A stretch of DNA of 64,000 bases from Oceanibium sediminis. GTDB taxonomy: Bacteria; Pseudomonadota; Alphaproteobacteria; Rhodobacterales; Rhodobacteraceae. The stretch lies in assembly GCF_003265325.1 (NCBI RefSeq), contig NZ_QGNX01000003.1:372001-436000 (forward strand). Direction: 5' to 3'. Position 1 is the first letter of the stretch, and every line of letters starts with the position of its first letter. Both the position numbers and the translations under genes were made by a program. Below, piece after piece: positions 18,541-27,536 of the stretch. Under the pieces are notes generated by a model. The model saw only the letters and a program-made list of their open reading frames with translations, searched no databases and was not told the origin of the DNA.

Positions 18541-19023
18541 CTAGGCGTCGTTGCCTTGGAGGGATTTCTCCATCCTGAAGCGTCGCAGGGTCACGCCGTT
18601 TCGGGTGACGTCCTTCGCGTCGTGCACGGTCCATCCATGGCTTTCGAAGAAGGGGCGGGCAACCAGGCTCGCCGCTGCCGTCAGTTGGCGGGCGCCATGG
18701 GCCACCGCCCAATCCTCGGCGGCGCTCAACAGTGCACTGCCGACGCATTTGCGCGTCATGGCCGGCAGCACGAAGGCGAGGTCGATGTGGCCTGATGCAT
18801 CGATCGTCATGAACCCGACCGGCGCGTTTGCCTCTGTCGCAATGAAGCCGTTGAGCGTTCTTGCACGTTCTTTCCAGGTGGGCAGGTCGATCACGTCCCC
18901 CGCCCAGGCGCGCCTTTCGTCGGCATTATAGGCGTCTTGCGTCCCCTCATGCACCGCGAGGAAGAATATCCGTGCAATATGGGCGCCGTCCTTGTCGCAT
19001 AGCGGTCGTATCTCGATACTCAT
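18541..19023 (-). CDS. GNAT-family N-acetyltransferase
   Basis: 160 residues of the GNAT fold: IRPLCDKDGAHIARIF at the start, a central PVGFMTIDASGHIDLAFVLP strand, and the acetyl-CoA loop TRKCVGSALLSAAEDWA (about residues 95-111). The acceptor substrate is unknown. It is flanked by the DUF805 gene (convergent) and by a lower-GC lipoprotein gene on the same strand, and may belong to an accessory patch inserted between plsY/DUF805 and gshA. Confidence 0.85.
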   Translation of the reverse strand: MSIEIRPLCDKDGAHIARIFFLAVHEGTQDAYNADERRAWAGDVIDLPTWKERARTLNGFIATEANAPVGFMTIDASGHIDLAFVLPAMTRKCVGSALLSAAEDWAVAHGARQLTAAASLVARPFFESHGWTVHDAKDVTRNGVTLRRFRMEKSLQGNDA

Positions 19024-19101
19024 GCGCCGATCTTCGCTGTTCCGCGGGCGGGTATCGCCCCTTTCGCGGCCGCCGGATAGCGATCGCGCGTCCCGGGCTT
19101 T

Positions 19102-19992
19102 TCAGTTTGCGCCGAACGATCCGACGTGCTTGACGAGTCCGTCGGTGCTGAACGTGCCGCCGACTTCTACCGCTCCGGGCCCGTAGAACTGGCCTTCCAT
19201 GGTGCCGCTACCGACAAAGCTGGACACGTTGGCCGTGAAGCCGGACCCGGACATCGTCCCGCTGCCGGTGTAGTCCATCGATGCTGCCGAACCCGTGGGG
19301 GCAAGAGTGTCAATATCGACAAACTCCGTGTTTGACGTCGCTATCGTGACCCCGGAGTTCCCGAAGTCCGCCACGATCTCGATATCGGAAACGGTGCCAC
19401 CATATCCCGTCTCGTTCACCACGAATCCGGTTGCAAAACCATTGTACGTGGCTGTCAGATCCCCACTTGGCATGTCTGCGGCGGGCGTCGCGGATCCGAA
19501 TGATCCAACGCCGACGGTGCCTGCGCCGGTATTGTACCCTGTCGCCCAAAGGCCGAAGGTCTGGTACTGGAACCCGGATGGGTCAGGATTGGCCACGACG
19601 ATGGTGTCTTCGCCATTTGCGGTTTGCCCGGCGACCAGCAACCCGGACTCACTGAAGGCTGCGCCGGTTGCTTCATTGATGTCGATTGGGGCGTTCGTGT
19701 TCCCAACAACGATGCGAGTTGGAACGCCGTCCTTGAAGGTAACTTCGATGTACGCGTCGTCGTCGTCCAGGATCTGGCCGACGTCTATCGAGCTGGTCCC
19801 GAAATCAAACGTGTAGGCAGCGGATTTCGCCGCGCCTGTGAGCCGGACTGTACCGTCGCTTGGCGTGTTGACCCAGGACGTGAAGTCTTGCGGGCCGCTC
19901 GGAGCAGGGGCACCTGGCCCACCTTCGTCGCCACCACCGCTGCACGCTGAAATGAGGATTCCGCAGCAGAAAAGAAAAAGTATGTTTCTCAT
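19102..19992 (-). CDS. Surface lipoprotein with transferrin-binding protein B-like beta-barrel domain
   Basis: 296 residues. A lipoprotein signal with lipobox ISAC (cysteine at residue 17) is followed by a glycine/serine linker and beta-rich repeats. The C-terminal segment GTMEGQFYGPGAVEVGGTFS, ending GSFGAN, is the characteristic end of the TbpB/Slam-dependent lipoprotein barrel, where a final strand presents the export signal. The ligand is unknown; such proteins bind host or environmental factors at the cell surface. Base composition is visibly less GC-rich than neighbours, suggesting transfer. An AGGTGAT precedes the ATG. No Slam exporter is in the window. Confidence 0.75.
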   Translation of the reverse strand: MRNILFLFCCGILISACSGGGDEGGPGAPAPSGPQDFTSWVNTPSDGTVRLTGAAKSAAYTFDFGTSSIDVGQILDDDDAYIEVTFKDGVPTRIVVGNTNAPIDINEATGAAFSESGLLVAGQTANGEDTIVVANPDPSGFQYQTFGLWATGYNTGAGTVGVGSFGSATPAADMPSGDLTATYNGFATGFVVNETGYGGTVSDIEIVADFGNSGVTIATSNTEFVDIDTLAPTGSAASMDYTGSGTMSGSGFTANVSSFVGSGTMEGQFYGPGAVEVGGTFSTDGLVKHVGSFGAN

Positions 19993-20200
19993 GATATCAC
20001 CTATCTAAAATACTCAGAAAATAGGCGGGAAAAGTGCTTTAATACGCCGCCCGTTTTCAACTTCTTTTCAAGAGTTTGTCTGGGCGACGCGCCGCTGTCA
20101 AATGGCGGTGCCGCTTTCAATAAACGAACCCCGCCGCCCAGGTCGGGGCGTCGGGGAACTGGTATCAGGGTGGGATCGTTCGGAACGTTTCGGTCCCGCC
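19993..20200. other. AT-richer intergenic region upstream of the TbpB-like lipoprotein gene
   Basis: These 208 bp lie between the stop of gshA and the start of the lipoprotein gene, both on the minus strand. The half nearest the lipoprotein (19993-20090) is AT-rich and should contain its promoter. Next to the gshA stop, GGGTGGGA at 20168-20175 pairs with TCCCGCCC at 20194-20201 (one wobble), a terminator-like hairpin without a clear T-run. No coding potential is evident. Confidence 0.4.
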
Positions 20201-21571
20201 CTAGTAGCTGTATTCCTTGTAGATCCGGCTCAGATCGCCGTTCCAGTCGCCATGGTAATGGGCCAGCAACTCGTCCGCCGGGGTCTGGCCCGTTTCCACG
20301 GTTTCGTGCAGGGCGTTCAGGAAATGGGTCTCATCCGCGATCAGCCCGCCTGCGCCGGGGCGCGCGCGGGTGGCGAGGCCCTCTTTCGCGATCCCCAGCA
20401 CCTCGCGGGCGATGTCGTGCAGGCTGCGTCCGGCGATCTCCGCCTTCAGGCCCTTGACCGAGGCGTCGATGCGCAGCTGCTCGCGCTGCTCCGCGTTCCA
20501 GCCCTTGGCCACGTCCCAGGCGGCGTCGAGCGCGCCTTGCTCGTACATCAGCCCGACCCAGAAGGCGGGCAGGGCGCAGAGCCGCCGCCAGGGGCCACCG
20601 TCCGCGCCGCGCATTTCCATGTATTTCTTGATCCGCGCTTCGGGGAAGATCGTGGTCAGGTGGTCCGCCCAGTCCGACAGCGTCGGCTTCTCGCCCGGCA
20701 GGGCGGGCAGTTCGCCCTTCAGGAAGTCCCGGAACGACATGCCGAGCGCGTCGATATAGACCCCGTCGCGGTAGACGAAGTACATCGGCACATCAAGCGC
20801 GTAGTCCACGTAACGCTCGAACCCCATGCCGTCCTCGAACACGAAGGGCAGCATGCCGGTACGGTCGGGATCGAGGTCGCGCCAGATGCGGCTGCGCCAG
20901 CTGAGGTGGTCGTTCGGCTTGCCCTCGAAGAAGGGGGAGTTGGCGAACAGCGCGGTCGCCAGCGGTTGCAGCGCCAGGGCGACGCGGAATTTCTGCACCA
21001 TGTCCGCCTCGGACGCGAAGTCCAGATTTACTTGCACGGTACAGGTGCGGCGCATCATCTGCGTGCCGTGGGTACCGACCTGCTCCATGTAGCGGTTCAT
21101 CAGCTTGTAGCGGCCCTTGGGCATCAGGGGCATCTGCTCGTGGGTCCAGACCGGCGCGGCGCCGAGGCCGATGAAGCCCGCGCCGATCTCGTCCGCGATT
21201 TCCTTCACTTCGGCCAGGTGGTTGTTCACCTCGTCACAGGTCTGGTGGATCGTTTCCAGCGGGCCGCCGGAGAGTTCCAGCTGTCCGCCCGGCTCAAGGC
21301 TGATGTTCGCGCCGTCCTTGACCAGGCCGATGATGTTGCCGCCCTCGAGCACGGGGTCCCAGCCGAAGCGTTCGGACAAGCCGGTCAGCATGGCGTGGAT
21401 CGAGCAGGCGCCCTCGTAGGGCAGGGGCAGCATCTTGGCGTAGCAGTAGCCGAACTTCTCGTGCTCGGTGCCGATGCGCCAGTCTTCTTTCGGCTTGCAG
21501 CCCGATTCGAGATAGCCGGCCAATTGGCTGTGGTCTTCGATCAGGCCGCCGCCGGACTGGGGTATGGACAT
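20201..21571 (-). CDS. gshA: Glutamate--cysteine ligase
   Basis: 456 residues, cytoplasmic enzyme that joins glutamate and cysteine, the rate-limiting step in glutathione synthesis. It belongs to the alphaproteobacterial/plant-like class: RIGTEHEKFGY, LEGGNIIGLVKDGANISLEPGG, TCTVQVNLDF and SWRSRIWRDLDPDRTGMLPF are recognisable. The ATG at 21571 starts the conserved region; upstream codons to 21745 overlap the neighbouring gene and are arginine/proline rich, so they are discarded. It follows rsmE and a small membrane protein gene on the same strand. Confidence 0.95.
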   Translation of the reverse strand: MSIPQSGGGLIEDHSQLAGYLESGCKPKEDWRIGTEHEKFGYCYAKMLPLPYEGACSIHAMLTGLSERFGWDPVLEGGNIIGLVKDGANISLEPGGQLELSGGPLETIHQTCDEVNNHLAEVKEIADEIGAGFIGLGAAPVWTHEQMPLMPKGRYKLMNRYMEQVGTHGTQMMRRTCTVQVNLDFASEADMVQKFRVALALQPLATALFANSPFFEGKPNDHLSWRSRIWRDLDPDRTGMLPFVFEDGMGFERYVDYALDVPMYFVYRDGVYIDALGMSFRDFLKGELPALPGEKPTLSDWADHLTTIFPEARIKKYMEMRGADGGPWRRLCALPAFWVGLMYEQGALDAAWDVAKGWNAEQREQLRIDASVKGLKAEIAGRSLHDIAREVLGIAKEGLATRARPGAGGLIADETHFLNALHETVETGQTPADELLAHYHGDWNGDLSRIYKEYSY

Positions 21572-21650
21572 GAGGCTGCTCCTTCTGGCTGGCGCGCGTG
21601 CCGTTTTCGGATACGCGGATGGCCTGCCCTGCGCAAGCAGGGACTGGTGC

Positions 21651-22202
21651 TCAGCGGTTTCCGGGGGGACGCCGCGGAAGCCCGGGCGGGGCCTTGCGGG
21701 ACCAGACGGGCACGATGGACATCCGCCGCCGGTCCAGCGCGGCAAGGGCGGCCGTGATGTTGACGCCGGGCAGTGTCATCAGCACGTCCACCAGTTGTTC
21801 CGCGCCCTCAGCGGCCAGCGGCACGGCGACCGGCGGGCCGGCCTCGTGGTGCAGCCGCCAATGGGCGATGCCATCGCCGGAGGAGATCAGCTCGACCCGG
21901 TTCAGCGCGTCAAGATCCACGATGCCCCCAGTATCGGGTCCGAAATAGGCGATCTGCGCCTCGTCCACCTTGACGATCCCTGGCTCGGCCGTGGCGCGGC
22001 GAAAGCGCCCGCGCTGGCGTTCGGCCAGCAGGAATGTCGCGATGAGGCCGAGCGCCGCGCCCCCCGCCAGCGTCAGCAGCCAGCCCCCTGTCGCCAGTCC
22101 GCGCCACAGGACCCAGACGGCGAAGGCGATGGCCGCGGACCACAGCAGGCGGGGGCGGTTGCGGGACAGCGCGGCGCGGACCTCGGGGCGAATGAAGCTC
22201 AT
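21651..22202 (-). CDS. Conserved two-helix membrane protein of unknown function
   Basis: 183 residues. Two adjacent hydrophobic segments (about 20-36 and 40-60) are followed by a basic RQRGRFRR stretch and a soluble domain (about 70-165) that resembles small PH-like/bPH domains in its beta-strand pattern. I recognise no catalytic motif. It lies between rsmE (61 bp upstream) and gshA (79 bp downstream) on the same strand and may be in that transcript. Related proteins appear restricted to Rhodobacteraceae, from memory. Confidence 0.6.
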   Translation of the reverse strand: MSFIRPEVRAALSRNRPRLLWSAAIAFAVWVLWRGLATGGWLLTLAGGAALGLIATFLLAERQRGRFRRATAEPGIVKVDEAQIAYFGPDTGGIVDLDALNRVELISSGDGIAHWRLHHEAGPPVAVPLAAEGAEQLVDVLMTLPGVNITAALAALDRRRMSIVPVWSRKAPPGLPRRPPGNR

Positions 22203-22263
22203 CGCGTGCCCCTTGGACCGCAGGGCGGGGCAAGGTGGGGAAGGGCAGGGCGGAACAGGGCCA

Positions 22264-23004
22264 TCACCGCCAGTCCCCGAGCGCCATCTGCCACGCGCTC
22301 AGCGCCGCTGCCGCCGCCGTGTCCGCGCGCAGGATGCGGGGACCGAGGCTGACGGGCACCGCGAATGGCAGCGCCGCAAGGCGGGCGCGCTCGGCCTCGG
22401 AAAAGCCGCCCTCGGGGCCGATCAGGATCGCCCAGGGGCCATCGCCCCCCGAGGCGCGCAGTTGTTCCAGCGGGGAGGCGTGGCCGGCGCGGCTTTCGTC
22501 GCAGAACATCAGCCGCCGCCCCTCGGGCCAGTCGGCGAGCAGGCGGTCCAGCTTCTGCAGATCGCAGACCTCCGGCACGAAGGTGCCGCCGCATTGCTCG
22601 GCGGCCTCCACCGCGTGGGCCTGAAGGCGGTCCGTGCGGATCCGTTCGGAATTGGTGTGCGCGGTCTGCACCGGCAGGATGCGCGCAGCGCCCAGTTCGG
22701 TCGCCTTTTCGACGATGAAGTCGGTGCGCGCCTTCTTGATCGGCGCGAACAGCAGCCACAGGTCGGGCGGGTCCTGCTGCGGCGCGCTTTGGCGCTGCAC
22801 CACGGCCACGACCTGGCGTTTGCCCGCCTCGGTAATCTCGGCCCGCCAGGCGCCGTCGCGTCCGTTGAAGACCGTGATCGCATCGCCAACGCCCTGGCGC
22901 ATGACGCCAACCAGGTAATGCGCCTGGTCGCGCAGGATCAGGGCTTGCCCTTCCCCCAGCACTGCGTCCACAAAGAGCCTGATTTTTGCCGGACGTTCTG
23001 TCAT
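22264..23004 (-). CDS. rsmE: 16S rRNA (uracil(1498)-N(3))-methyltransferase
   Basis: 246 residues. An N-terminal PUA-like domain (KIRLFVDAVLGEGQ) precedes a SPOUT methyltransferase domain with the trefoil-knot motifs ATELGAARILPVQTAHT and AILIGPEGGFSEAE, ending LGPRILRADTAAAAALS. It methylates U1498 in the decoding centre of the 30S subunit using SAM. The ATG at 23004 (MTERPAK) is chosen; it lies only 10 bp from the divergent ubiA start, so promoters must overlap the opposing 5' ends. Confidence 0.95.
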   Translation of the reverse strand: MTERPAKIRLFVDAVLGEGQALILRDQAHYLVGVMRQGVGDAITVFNGRDGAWRAEITEAGKRQVVAVVQRQSAPQQDPPDLWLLFAPIKKARTDFIVEKATELGAARILPVQTAHTNSERIRTDRLQAHAVEAAEQCGGTFVPEVCDLQKLDRLLADWPEGRRLMFCDESRAGHASPLEQLRASGGDGPWAILIGPEGGFSEAERARLAALPFAVPVSLGPRILRADTAAAAALSAWQMALGDWR

Positions 23005-23014
23005 AACCACTCCC

Positions 23015-24004
23015 ATGTCTTCACCCGACCATATACAGGCCCCACCGTCGGACGGAAGGGTCGCGGACGCCACAAAGCTGAACTGGGTGGATCGATTCGC
23101 CCCCCGCGCCACTCGCCCCTACCTGAGGCTGTCGCGCGCGGACCGCCCCATCGGCACCTGGCTGCTGCTGACGCCCTGCTGGTGGTCGCTGACGCTGGCG
23201 ATCGCCGCCGACCCCGCGAGCGCGGGGCTGGCGGACCTGTGGTGGGCGCTGGCCATGGCGATGGGCGCGTTCCTGATGCGCGGCGCGGGCTGCACCTGGA
23301 ACGACCTGGCCGATCACAAGATCGACGCGTCGGTGGCGCGCACCCGCTCGCGGCCGCTGCCTTCGGGGCAGGTGACGCGCCGGGGCGCGGTCATCTGGAT
23401 GTGCGTGCAGGCGCTTCTGGCCTTCGCGATCCTGCTGACGTTCAACAGTTTCGCGATCCTGCTGGCCTGCGCCTCGCTGGGATTTGTCGCGATCTATCCT
23501 TTCGCCAAGCGCTTTACCTGGTGGCCGCAGGTCTTCCTGGGCCTCGCGTTCAACTGGGGCGCGCTGGTGGGCTGGGCGGCGCATACCGGCAGCCTGGGCT
23601 GGCCGCCGGTGGTGCTGTACCTGGCGGGGATCTGCTGGACGCTGTTCTATGACACGATCTACGCCCACCAGGACAAGGAGGACGACGCGCTGATCGGCGT
23701 CAAGTCCACCGCGCGCCTGTTCGGCGAGGATACGCGCAAATGGCTGCTCGGCTTCCTTGTCGCCACCGTCACCCTGATGGCCATCGCCGGGCTGGGCGCG
23801 GTGATGCCGCAAGGGGGGCTGATCCCTGCGGTCATCGCGTTTTATGCAAGCTGGGCCTTCGGTTGGCACCTGACCTGGCAGTTGCGGCGGCTGGACATCG
23901 ACGACAACGACATCTGCCTTATGCTGTTCCGCTCGAACTTCCGCGCGGGGCTGATACCGGCGGCGGGCTACCTGTTGGCGGCCCTTGCGGGGCTGTCAGC
24001 TTGA
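23015..24004 (+). CDS. ubiA: 4-hydroxybenzoate polyprenyltransferase
   Basis: 329 residues, integral membrane prenyltransferase of ubiquinone synthesis. Both prenyl-diphosphate/Mg sites are seen: NDLADHKIDASVARTRSRPL (about residues 95-114) and DTIYAHQDKEDD (about 213-224). Eight or nine membrane segments are predicted. The N-terminal ~30 residues are hydrophilic. Start codons of ubiA and divergent rsmE are 10 bp apart. COQ9 and ubiK in the same window belong to the same pathway but not the same operon. Confidence 0.95.
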   Translation: MSSPDHIQAPPSDGRVADATKLNWVDRFAPRATRPYLRLSRADRPIGTWLLLTPCWWSLTLAIAADPASAGLADLWWALAMAMGAFLMRGAGCTWNDLADHKIDASVARTRSRPLPSGQVTRRGAVIWMCVQALLAFAILLTFNSFAILLACASLGFVAIYPFAKRFTWWPQVFLGLAFNWGALVGWAAHTGSLGWPPVVLYLAGICWTLFYDTIYAHQDKEDDALIGVKSTARLFGEDTRKWLLGFLVATVTLMAIAGLGAVMPQGGLIPAVIAFYASWAFGWHLTWQLRRLDIDDNDICLMLFRSNFRAGLIPAAGYLLAALAGLSA

Positions 24005-24060
24005 TCCCCGCGCCGGCACGGCATAGGTTGCGCCACGCTTTCTGAACCGGGAGGATTGCG

Positions 24061-26481
24061 GTGACGAGCCGTGCTGCCATGACATTCGCCGCCGCGGCGG
24101 CCATTGCCGTTCTGGGCACGGCCACCCTGACGGCGCGCGCCGCCGTCGCCCTGCTTGAGGCGCAGGTGAAGGCCAAGGTCGCCGAGGCGCTGACCGAGAG
24201 CGACTCCTGGCTGACCCTGACGCCGAACGGCACTGTCCTGATCCTCAGCGGGACCGCGCGCGACAGTGCCGCGCAGATCGCCACGCTGTCGCGCATCGGC
24301 TCGGTCGCGGGGGGCATCAGCATCGACGACCGGACCGTGATCGCCGACGAACCCGTGGAGCAACGCCCTGTGCGCCACGTGGTGGGCCGTCACAGCATGG
24401 AGATCTTGCGTGACGGGGAAAATGTCACGCTGTTCGGTGAAATCCCCGCCGCCGACATGAAGGACCAGGCGCTGGCGCGGCGTATCTCGCGCGCGGTACC
24501 GGGGCGGCTGACCAACATGCTCGCCACCGGACCGGGCGAAGAGCACGCGCGCTGGGGGGATGTGACCGAGCTTGCGCTTGACGCGCTCGACGCGTTGGAG
24601 CGGGTCAGGATTAGCGTCACCCCCGACGAGGTCGCGGTGACCGGCACCGCGCCGGATGACCAGACCGCGGCAGAGGTGCGCACAGCACTCCAGGCGAAGA
24701 AGCCCGATGGCGTCGGCCTGCTGGTGACCATCGAAACGCCACGCTCGCTGATCTCTCCCTTCGTGTTCCGGGCCGAGCTGGGGGCCGATGCGCCGCTGGA
24801 CGTGCAGGCCTGCAGCACCGAGACGGAGGCCGGGATCGTCGCGATCCTCGGCGTGGTGGAACCGGCGGGGGCGACCGCGTCCTGTGCGCTGGGCATCGGC
24901 GCGCCGTCGCCCGCATGGGACACGGCGGTGACCGCCAGCCTCAAGACGCTGATCGACCTTGGCGCGGGAACGCTGGACATATCGGATTCCGATATCGCGC
25001 TGGTCGGCCCGCAGGGCATGGAACCGGGGGCCTTTGAAAAGACCATGGCGGGCCTCTCGCGCGCCCTGCCGGACGGTTTTTCCCTGTCGGGAACGTTGCC
25101 GCCCCCGCCCGAGGTGGCCGCCAGCGACGACGTGGCCGCGCCCGCCCGCTTCACCGCGCTGCGCACCGAGGATGGCGCCGTGCGCCTGCGCGGCGACGTC
25201 ACCGACGAAGTCTTGGGCGGCACTGTCAGCACGTTTGCCGAGGCGCAGTTCGGCTTTGAATCGGTGCTCAACGAAACCGCCCCCCGGCCGGGCTTGCCCG
25301 AGGGCTGGGCGCAGCGCATCTTCGGCGGGCTGGAGGCACTGGGCGCGCTGACCTCGGGGCAGCTCGAGGTGACCGAGGACATGCTGACCGTCGCCGGTTC
25401 CGCACCGACGCTGGACATCCGCGAAGACATCGAATCGCGCCTGCGCGAGCGGTTGCCGATCGGCGTGGACATCAGCCTGGAAATCTTCGAGCAGGAAGTG
25501 CTGGAGGTGGAACCGCAGCGCGAGATTCCCGTCGCGCTCTGCGCCGAGCAGATCGACCTGCTGCTGGCGAGCGCGACGATCACCTTCCCGCCCTCGGAAA
25601 CGGAGATCGACGAAACCAGCCTGCCGATCATCGACCGAATCGCCGATATCCTGCGCAGCTGCCCCGGCGCGCGCTTTGAAATCGCCGGTCACACGGACAG
25701 CCAGGGGCGCGAGTCGAGCAACATGGCGCTCAGCCAGGCGCGGGCCGACGCGGTGATGGCGGCGCTGCTGCAACGCGATGTGAACATGGTCTTCCTCTAT
25801 ACCGAAGGCTACGGAGAGACGGACCCGATCGCCGATAACGACACCGAGGTCGGGCGCGCGCGCAACCGCCGGATCGAATTTCGCCTGATCGAGGACACGG
25901 CCGGCGACCCTGACAACCCGGTGATGCAGGCCGGGGTGGATGGGCCTGACAACGTCGATGCCGCGCGGCTTGAAAGCCCGACGACCATCGTCGTGCCCGC
26001 CGGGACCGATCCGGACTCCGTCCTGCCGCCATCGGCCCGGGACGCCGCCGAGGACCCCGAGGCCGAAACGGGGGACGACGCAACCGAAGGCGCCGCCCCG
26101 GAAGCCGCTGAGCCGGACGCCGCCGGTGCCGAGGCCACGCCAGAAGCCGCCGAGGCGATGGGCGAGGATGCGCCGCAGGAAACCGCCGCCGCCGGTACCG
26201 GGGACGGTGAGGACGCGCCCGGAGCGGACGTCACCCCGCCCGAGGAAGAGGGCGAGGCGACGACCGAAGATGCTTTGGAGACATCCGGCGACGAGTTGGA
26301 AGCCTCCGGCGATGAACTTCCCGAACAGGCCGAAGCGCCGGAAACGTCCGGCGATGAAGCCGATGCCGGGCAGGAGGGGGACGACGATCCCAACACTGCC
26401 GGCGACGCCCCCGCGCCCGAGGGCGACCCTGACCGTCTGCGCCCCCGCGCGCGCCCTGAATCCCTTGCCGAGGATGGCTGA
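24061..26481 (+). CDS. OmpA-family protein with BON-like repeats and long acidic C-terminal tail
   Basis: 806 residues. GTG start at 24061 with GGGAGG six bases upstream. A hydrophobic N-terminus (about 5-30) is a signal or anchor. Residues about 40-490 contain repeated segments resembling BON/SIMPL-like domains. The OmpA C-terminal peptidoglycan-binding domain is at about 494-611, with IAGHTDSQGRESSNMALSQ and GRARNRRIEF. Residues 612-806 are low-complexity, rich in E, D, A, P and G, with recurring SGDE units (for example TSGDELEASGDEL). It probably anchors the envelope to peptidoglycan. A short coiled-coil gene follows after 2 bp. Confidence 0.85.
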   Translation: MTSRAAMTFAAAAAIAVLGTATLTARAAVALLEAQVKAKVAEALTESDSWLTLTPNGTVLILSGTARDSAAQIATLSRIGSVAGGISIDDRTVIADEPVEQRPVRHVVGRHSMEILRDGENVTLFGEIPAADMKDQALARRISRAVPGRLTNMLATGPGEEHARWGDVTELALDALDALERVRISVTPDEVAVTGTAPDDQTAAEVRTALQAKKPDGVGLLVTIETPRSLISPFVFRAELGADAPLDVQACSTETEAGIVAILGVVEPAGATASCALGIGAPSPAWDTAVTASLKTLIDLGAGTLDISDSDIALVGPQGMEPGAFEKTMAGLSRALPDGFSLSGTLPPPPEVAASDDVAAPARFTALRTEDGAVRLRGDVTDEVLGGTVSTFAEAQFGFESVLNETAPRPGLPEGWAQRIFGGLEALGALTSGQLEVTEDMLTVAGSAPTLDIREDIESRLRERLPIGVDISLEIFEQEVLEVEPQREIPVALCAEQIDLLLASATITFPPSETEIDETSLPIIDRIADILRSCPGARFEIAGHTDSQGRESSNMALSQARADAVMAALLQRDVNMVFLYTEGYGETDPIADNDTEVGRARNRRIEFRLIEDTAGDPDNPVMQAGVDGPDNVDAARLESPTTIVVPAGTDPDSVLPPSARDAAEDPEAETGDDATEGAAPEAAEPDAAGAEATPEAAEAMGEDAPQETAAAGTGDGEDAPGADVTPPEEEGEATTEDALETSGDELEASGDELPEQAEAPETSGDEADAGQEGDDDPNTAGDAPAPEGDPDRLRPRARPESLAEDG

Positions 26482-26483
26482 AA

Positions 26484-26825
26484 ATGGATCGCACCGAACT
26501 GACCCTGTTTGCGTCCCTTGCGCTGATCGTTGCCGTTCTGATCGGCTGGGGCCTGCGCTGGGTCTATGGCGTTCTGAACCCGCCCACGCCGCCCGAGCCG
26601 CTGGCCGACAGCGAGTGGGCGGAATACGCCAAGGCCTGCGAGGCCGCCCGTAACGAAACCGCCGCCAGGCTGGAGGAGGTCGAGCGCGATCTCAACAACC
26701 GCCTGTCCCAGGCCCAGGCCGAGTTGAGCGCCTCGATGGAGGCGCTCGGCGATGCCCGTCGCCGTGCCGATGAACTGGATGCCGAGCTTTCGGCCCTGAA
26801 GGACGCCAAGGCCCCGTCAGCCTGA
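26484..26825 (+). CDS. Small membrane-anchored coiled-coil protein
   Basis: 113 residues. One N-terminal membrane helix (about 6-30) is followed by a proline-rich linker (NPPTPPEPL) and a long charged coiled coil (about 45-108). No family recognised with confidence. It begins 2 bp after the OmpA-family gene, so the two are very likely co-expressed and may act together at the envelope. It ends 4 bp from the convergent moaE. Confidence 0.7.
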   Translation: MDRTELTLFASLALIVAVLIGWGLRWVYGVLNPPTPPEPLADSEWAEYAKACEAARNETAARLEEVERDLNNRLSQAQAELSASMEALGDARRRADELDAELSALKDAKAPSA

Positions 26826-26829
26826 GGCG

Positions 26830-27285
26830 TCAGTCCTTGGTCCAGCGCGCCAGCGCGCTTTCATCGGCGTCCCGCGCGTCCACCCAGTGCCCTTGATTGC
26901 CGCGCCCCTCCTTCTTCCAAAAGGGGGCGCGGGATTTCAGGTAGTCCATCAGGAACTCCGCCGCCGCGAAGGCATCGCCCCGGTGGGGCGAGGCGGTCAC
27001 CACCAGCACGATCTGGTCGGCGGGCTTCAAGGCACCGTAACGGTGGATGATCAGGCTCACCTGAAGATCCCAGCGGGCGTTTGCCTCCGCCTCGATGGCG
27101 CTGAGGGCCTTCTCGGTCATGCCGGGATAGTGTTCCAGGGTCATATGCTCGATCGGCGCGCCCTTGGCGGTGTCCCGCACGAGGCCGGTAAAGGTGACGA
27201 TCGCGCCGATGTCCGCCCGGCCCGCGCGCAGTGCGGCCAGTTCGGCGGAGATGTCGAAATCCCCGGCCTGGACCCGGACCGCCAT
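26830..27285 (-). CDS. moaE: Molybdopterin synthase catalytic subunit
   Basis: 151 residues. MoaE uses the thiocarboxylated C-terminus of MoaD to insert the dithiolene sulfurs in molybdopterin. FTGLVRDT, LEHYPGM, IIHRYG, VASPHRGDAF-like (VTASPHRGDAFAAAEF) and the catalytic-lysine segment APFWKKE are present. The ATG overlaps the moaD stop by one base (TGATG), so the stoichiometric pair is translationally coupled. Confidence 0.96.
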   Translation of the reverse strand: MAVRVQAGDFDISAELAALRAGRADIGAIVTFTGLVRDTAKGAPIEHMTLEHYPGMTEKALSAIEAEANARWDLQVSLIIHRYGALKPADQIVLVVTASPHRGDAFAAAEFLMDYLKSRAPFWKKEGRGNQGHWVDARDADESALARWTKD

Positions 27286-27536
27286 CAGCCGCCCGTCATC
27301 GGCGGGAAGAAGGCCACCTCGCGCACCCCTGTGAGCAGAGCGTCGGGCGTGGACAACTCCTGGTCCAGCGCCACGCGGATGGCCTTCGGGTCGCTGAAGG
27401 CGGCCTCGTAGCGCGGCGCGCGGCTGCGCAGGTCCTCGATCAGTTCCGCGACGGTGGTGGCGTTCGTTTCCACCTGTTCGCCGGGCTCGCCGATCCGCTC
27501 GCGCACCCAGGCGAAGTAAAGAAGATCCAGCTTCAC
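27285..27536 (-). CDS. moaD: Molybdopterin synthase sulfur carrier subunit
   Basis: 83 residues, ubiquitin-like fold ending in the required Gly-Gly (FFPPMTGG), which is thiocarboxylated to donate sulfur in molybdopterin synthesis. Translation most likely starts at the GTG 27536, which overlaps the pgsA stop as GTGA; no ATG fits the family length. It is followed directly by moaE. Confidence 0.93.
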   Translation of the reverse strand: MKLDLLYFAWVRERIGEPGEQVETNATTVAELIEDLRSRAPRYEAAFSDPKAIRVALDQELSTPDALLTGVREVAFFPPMTGG

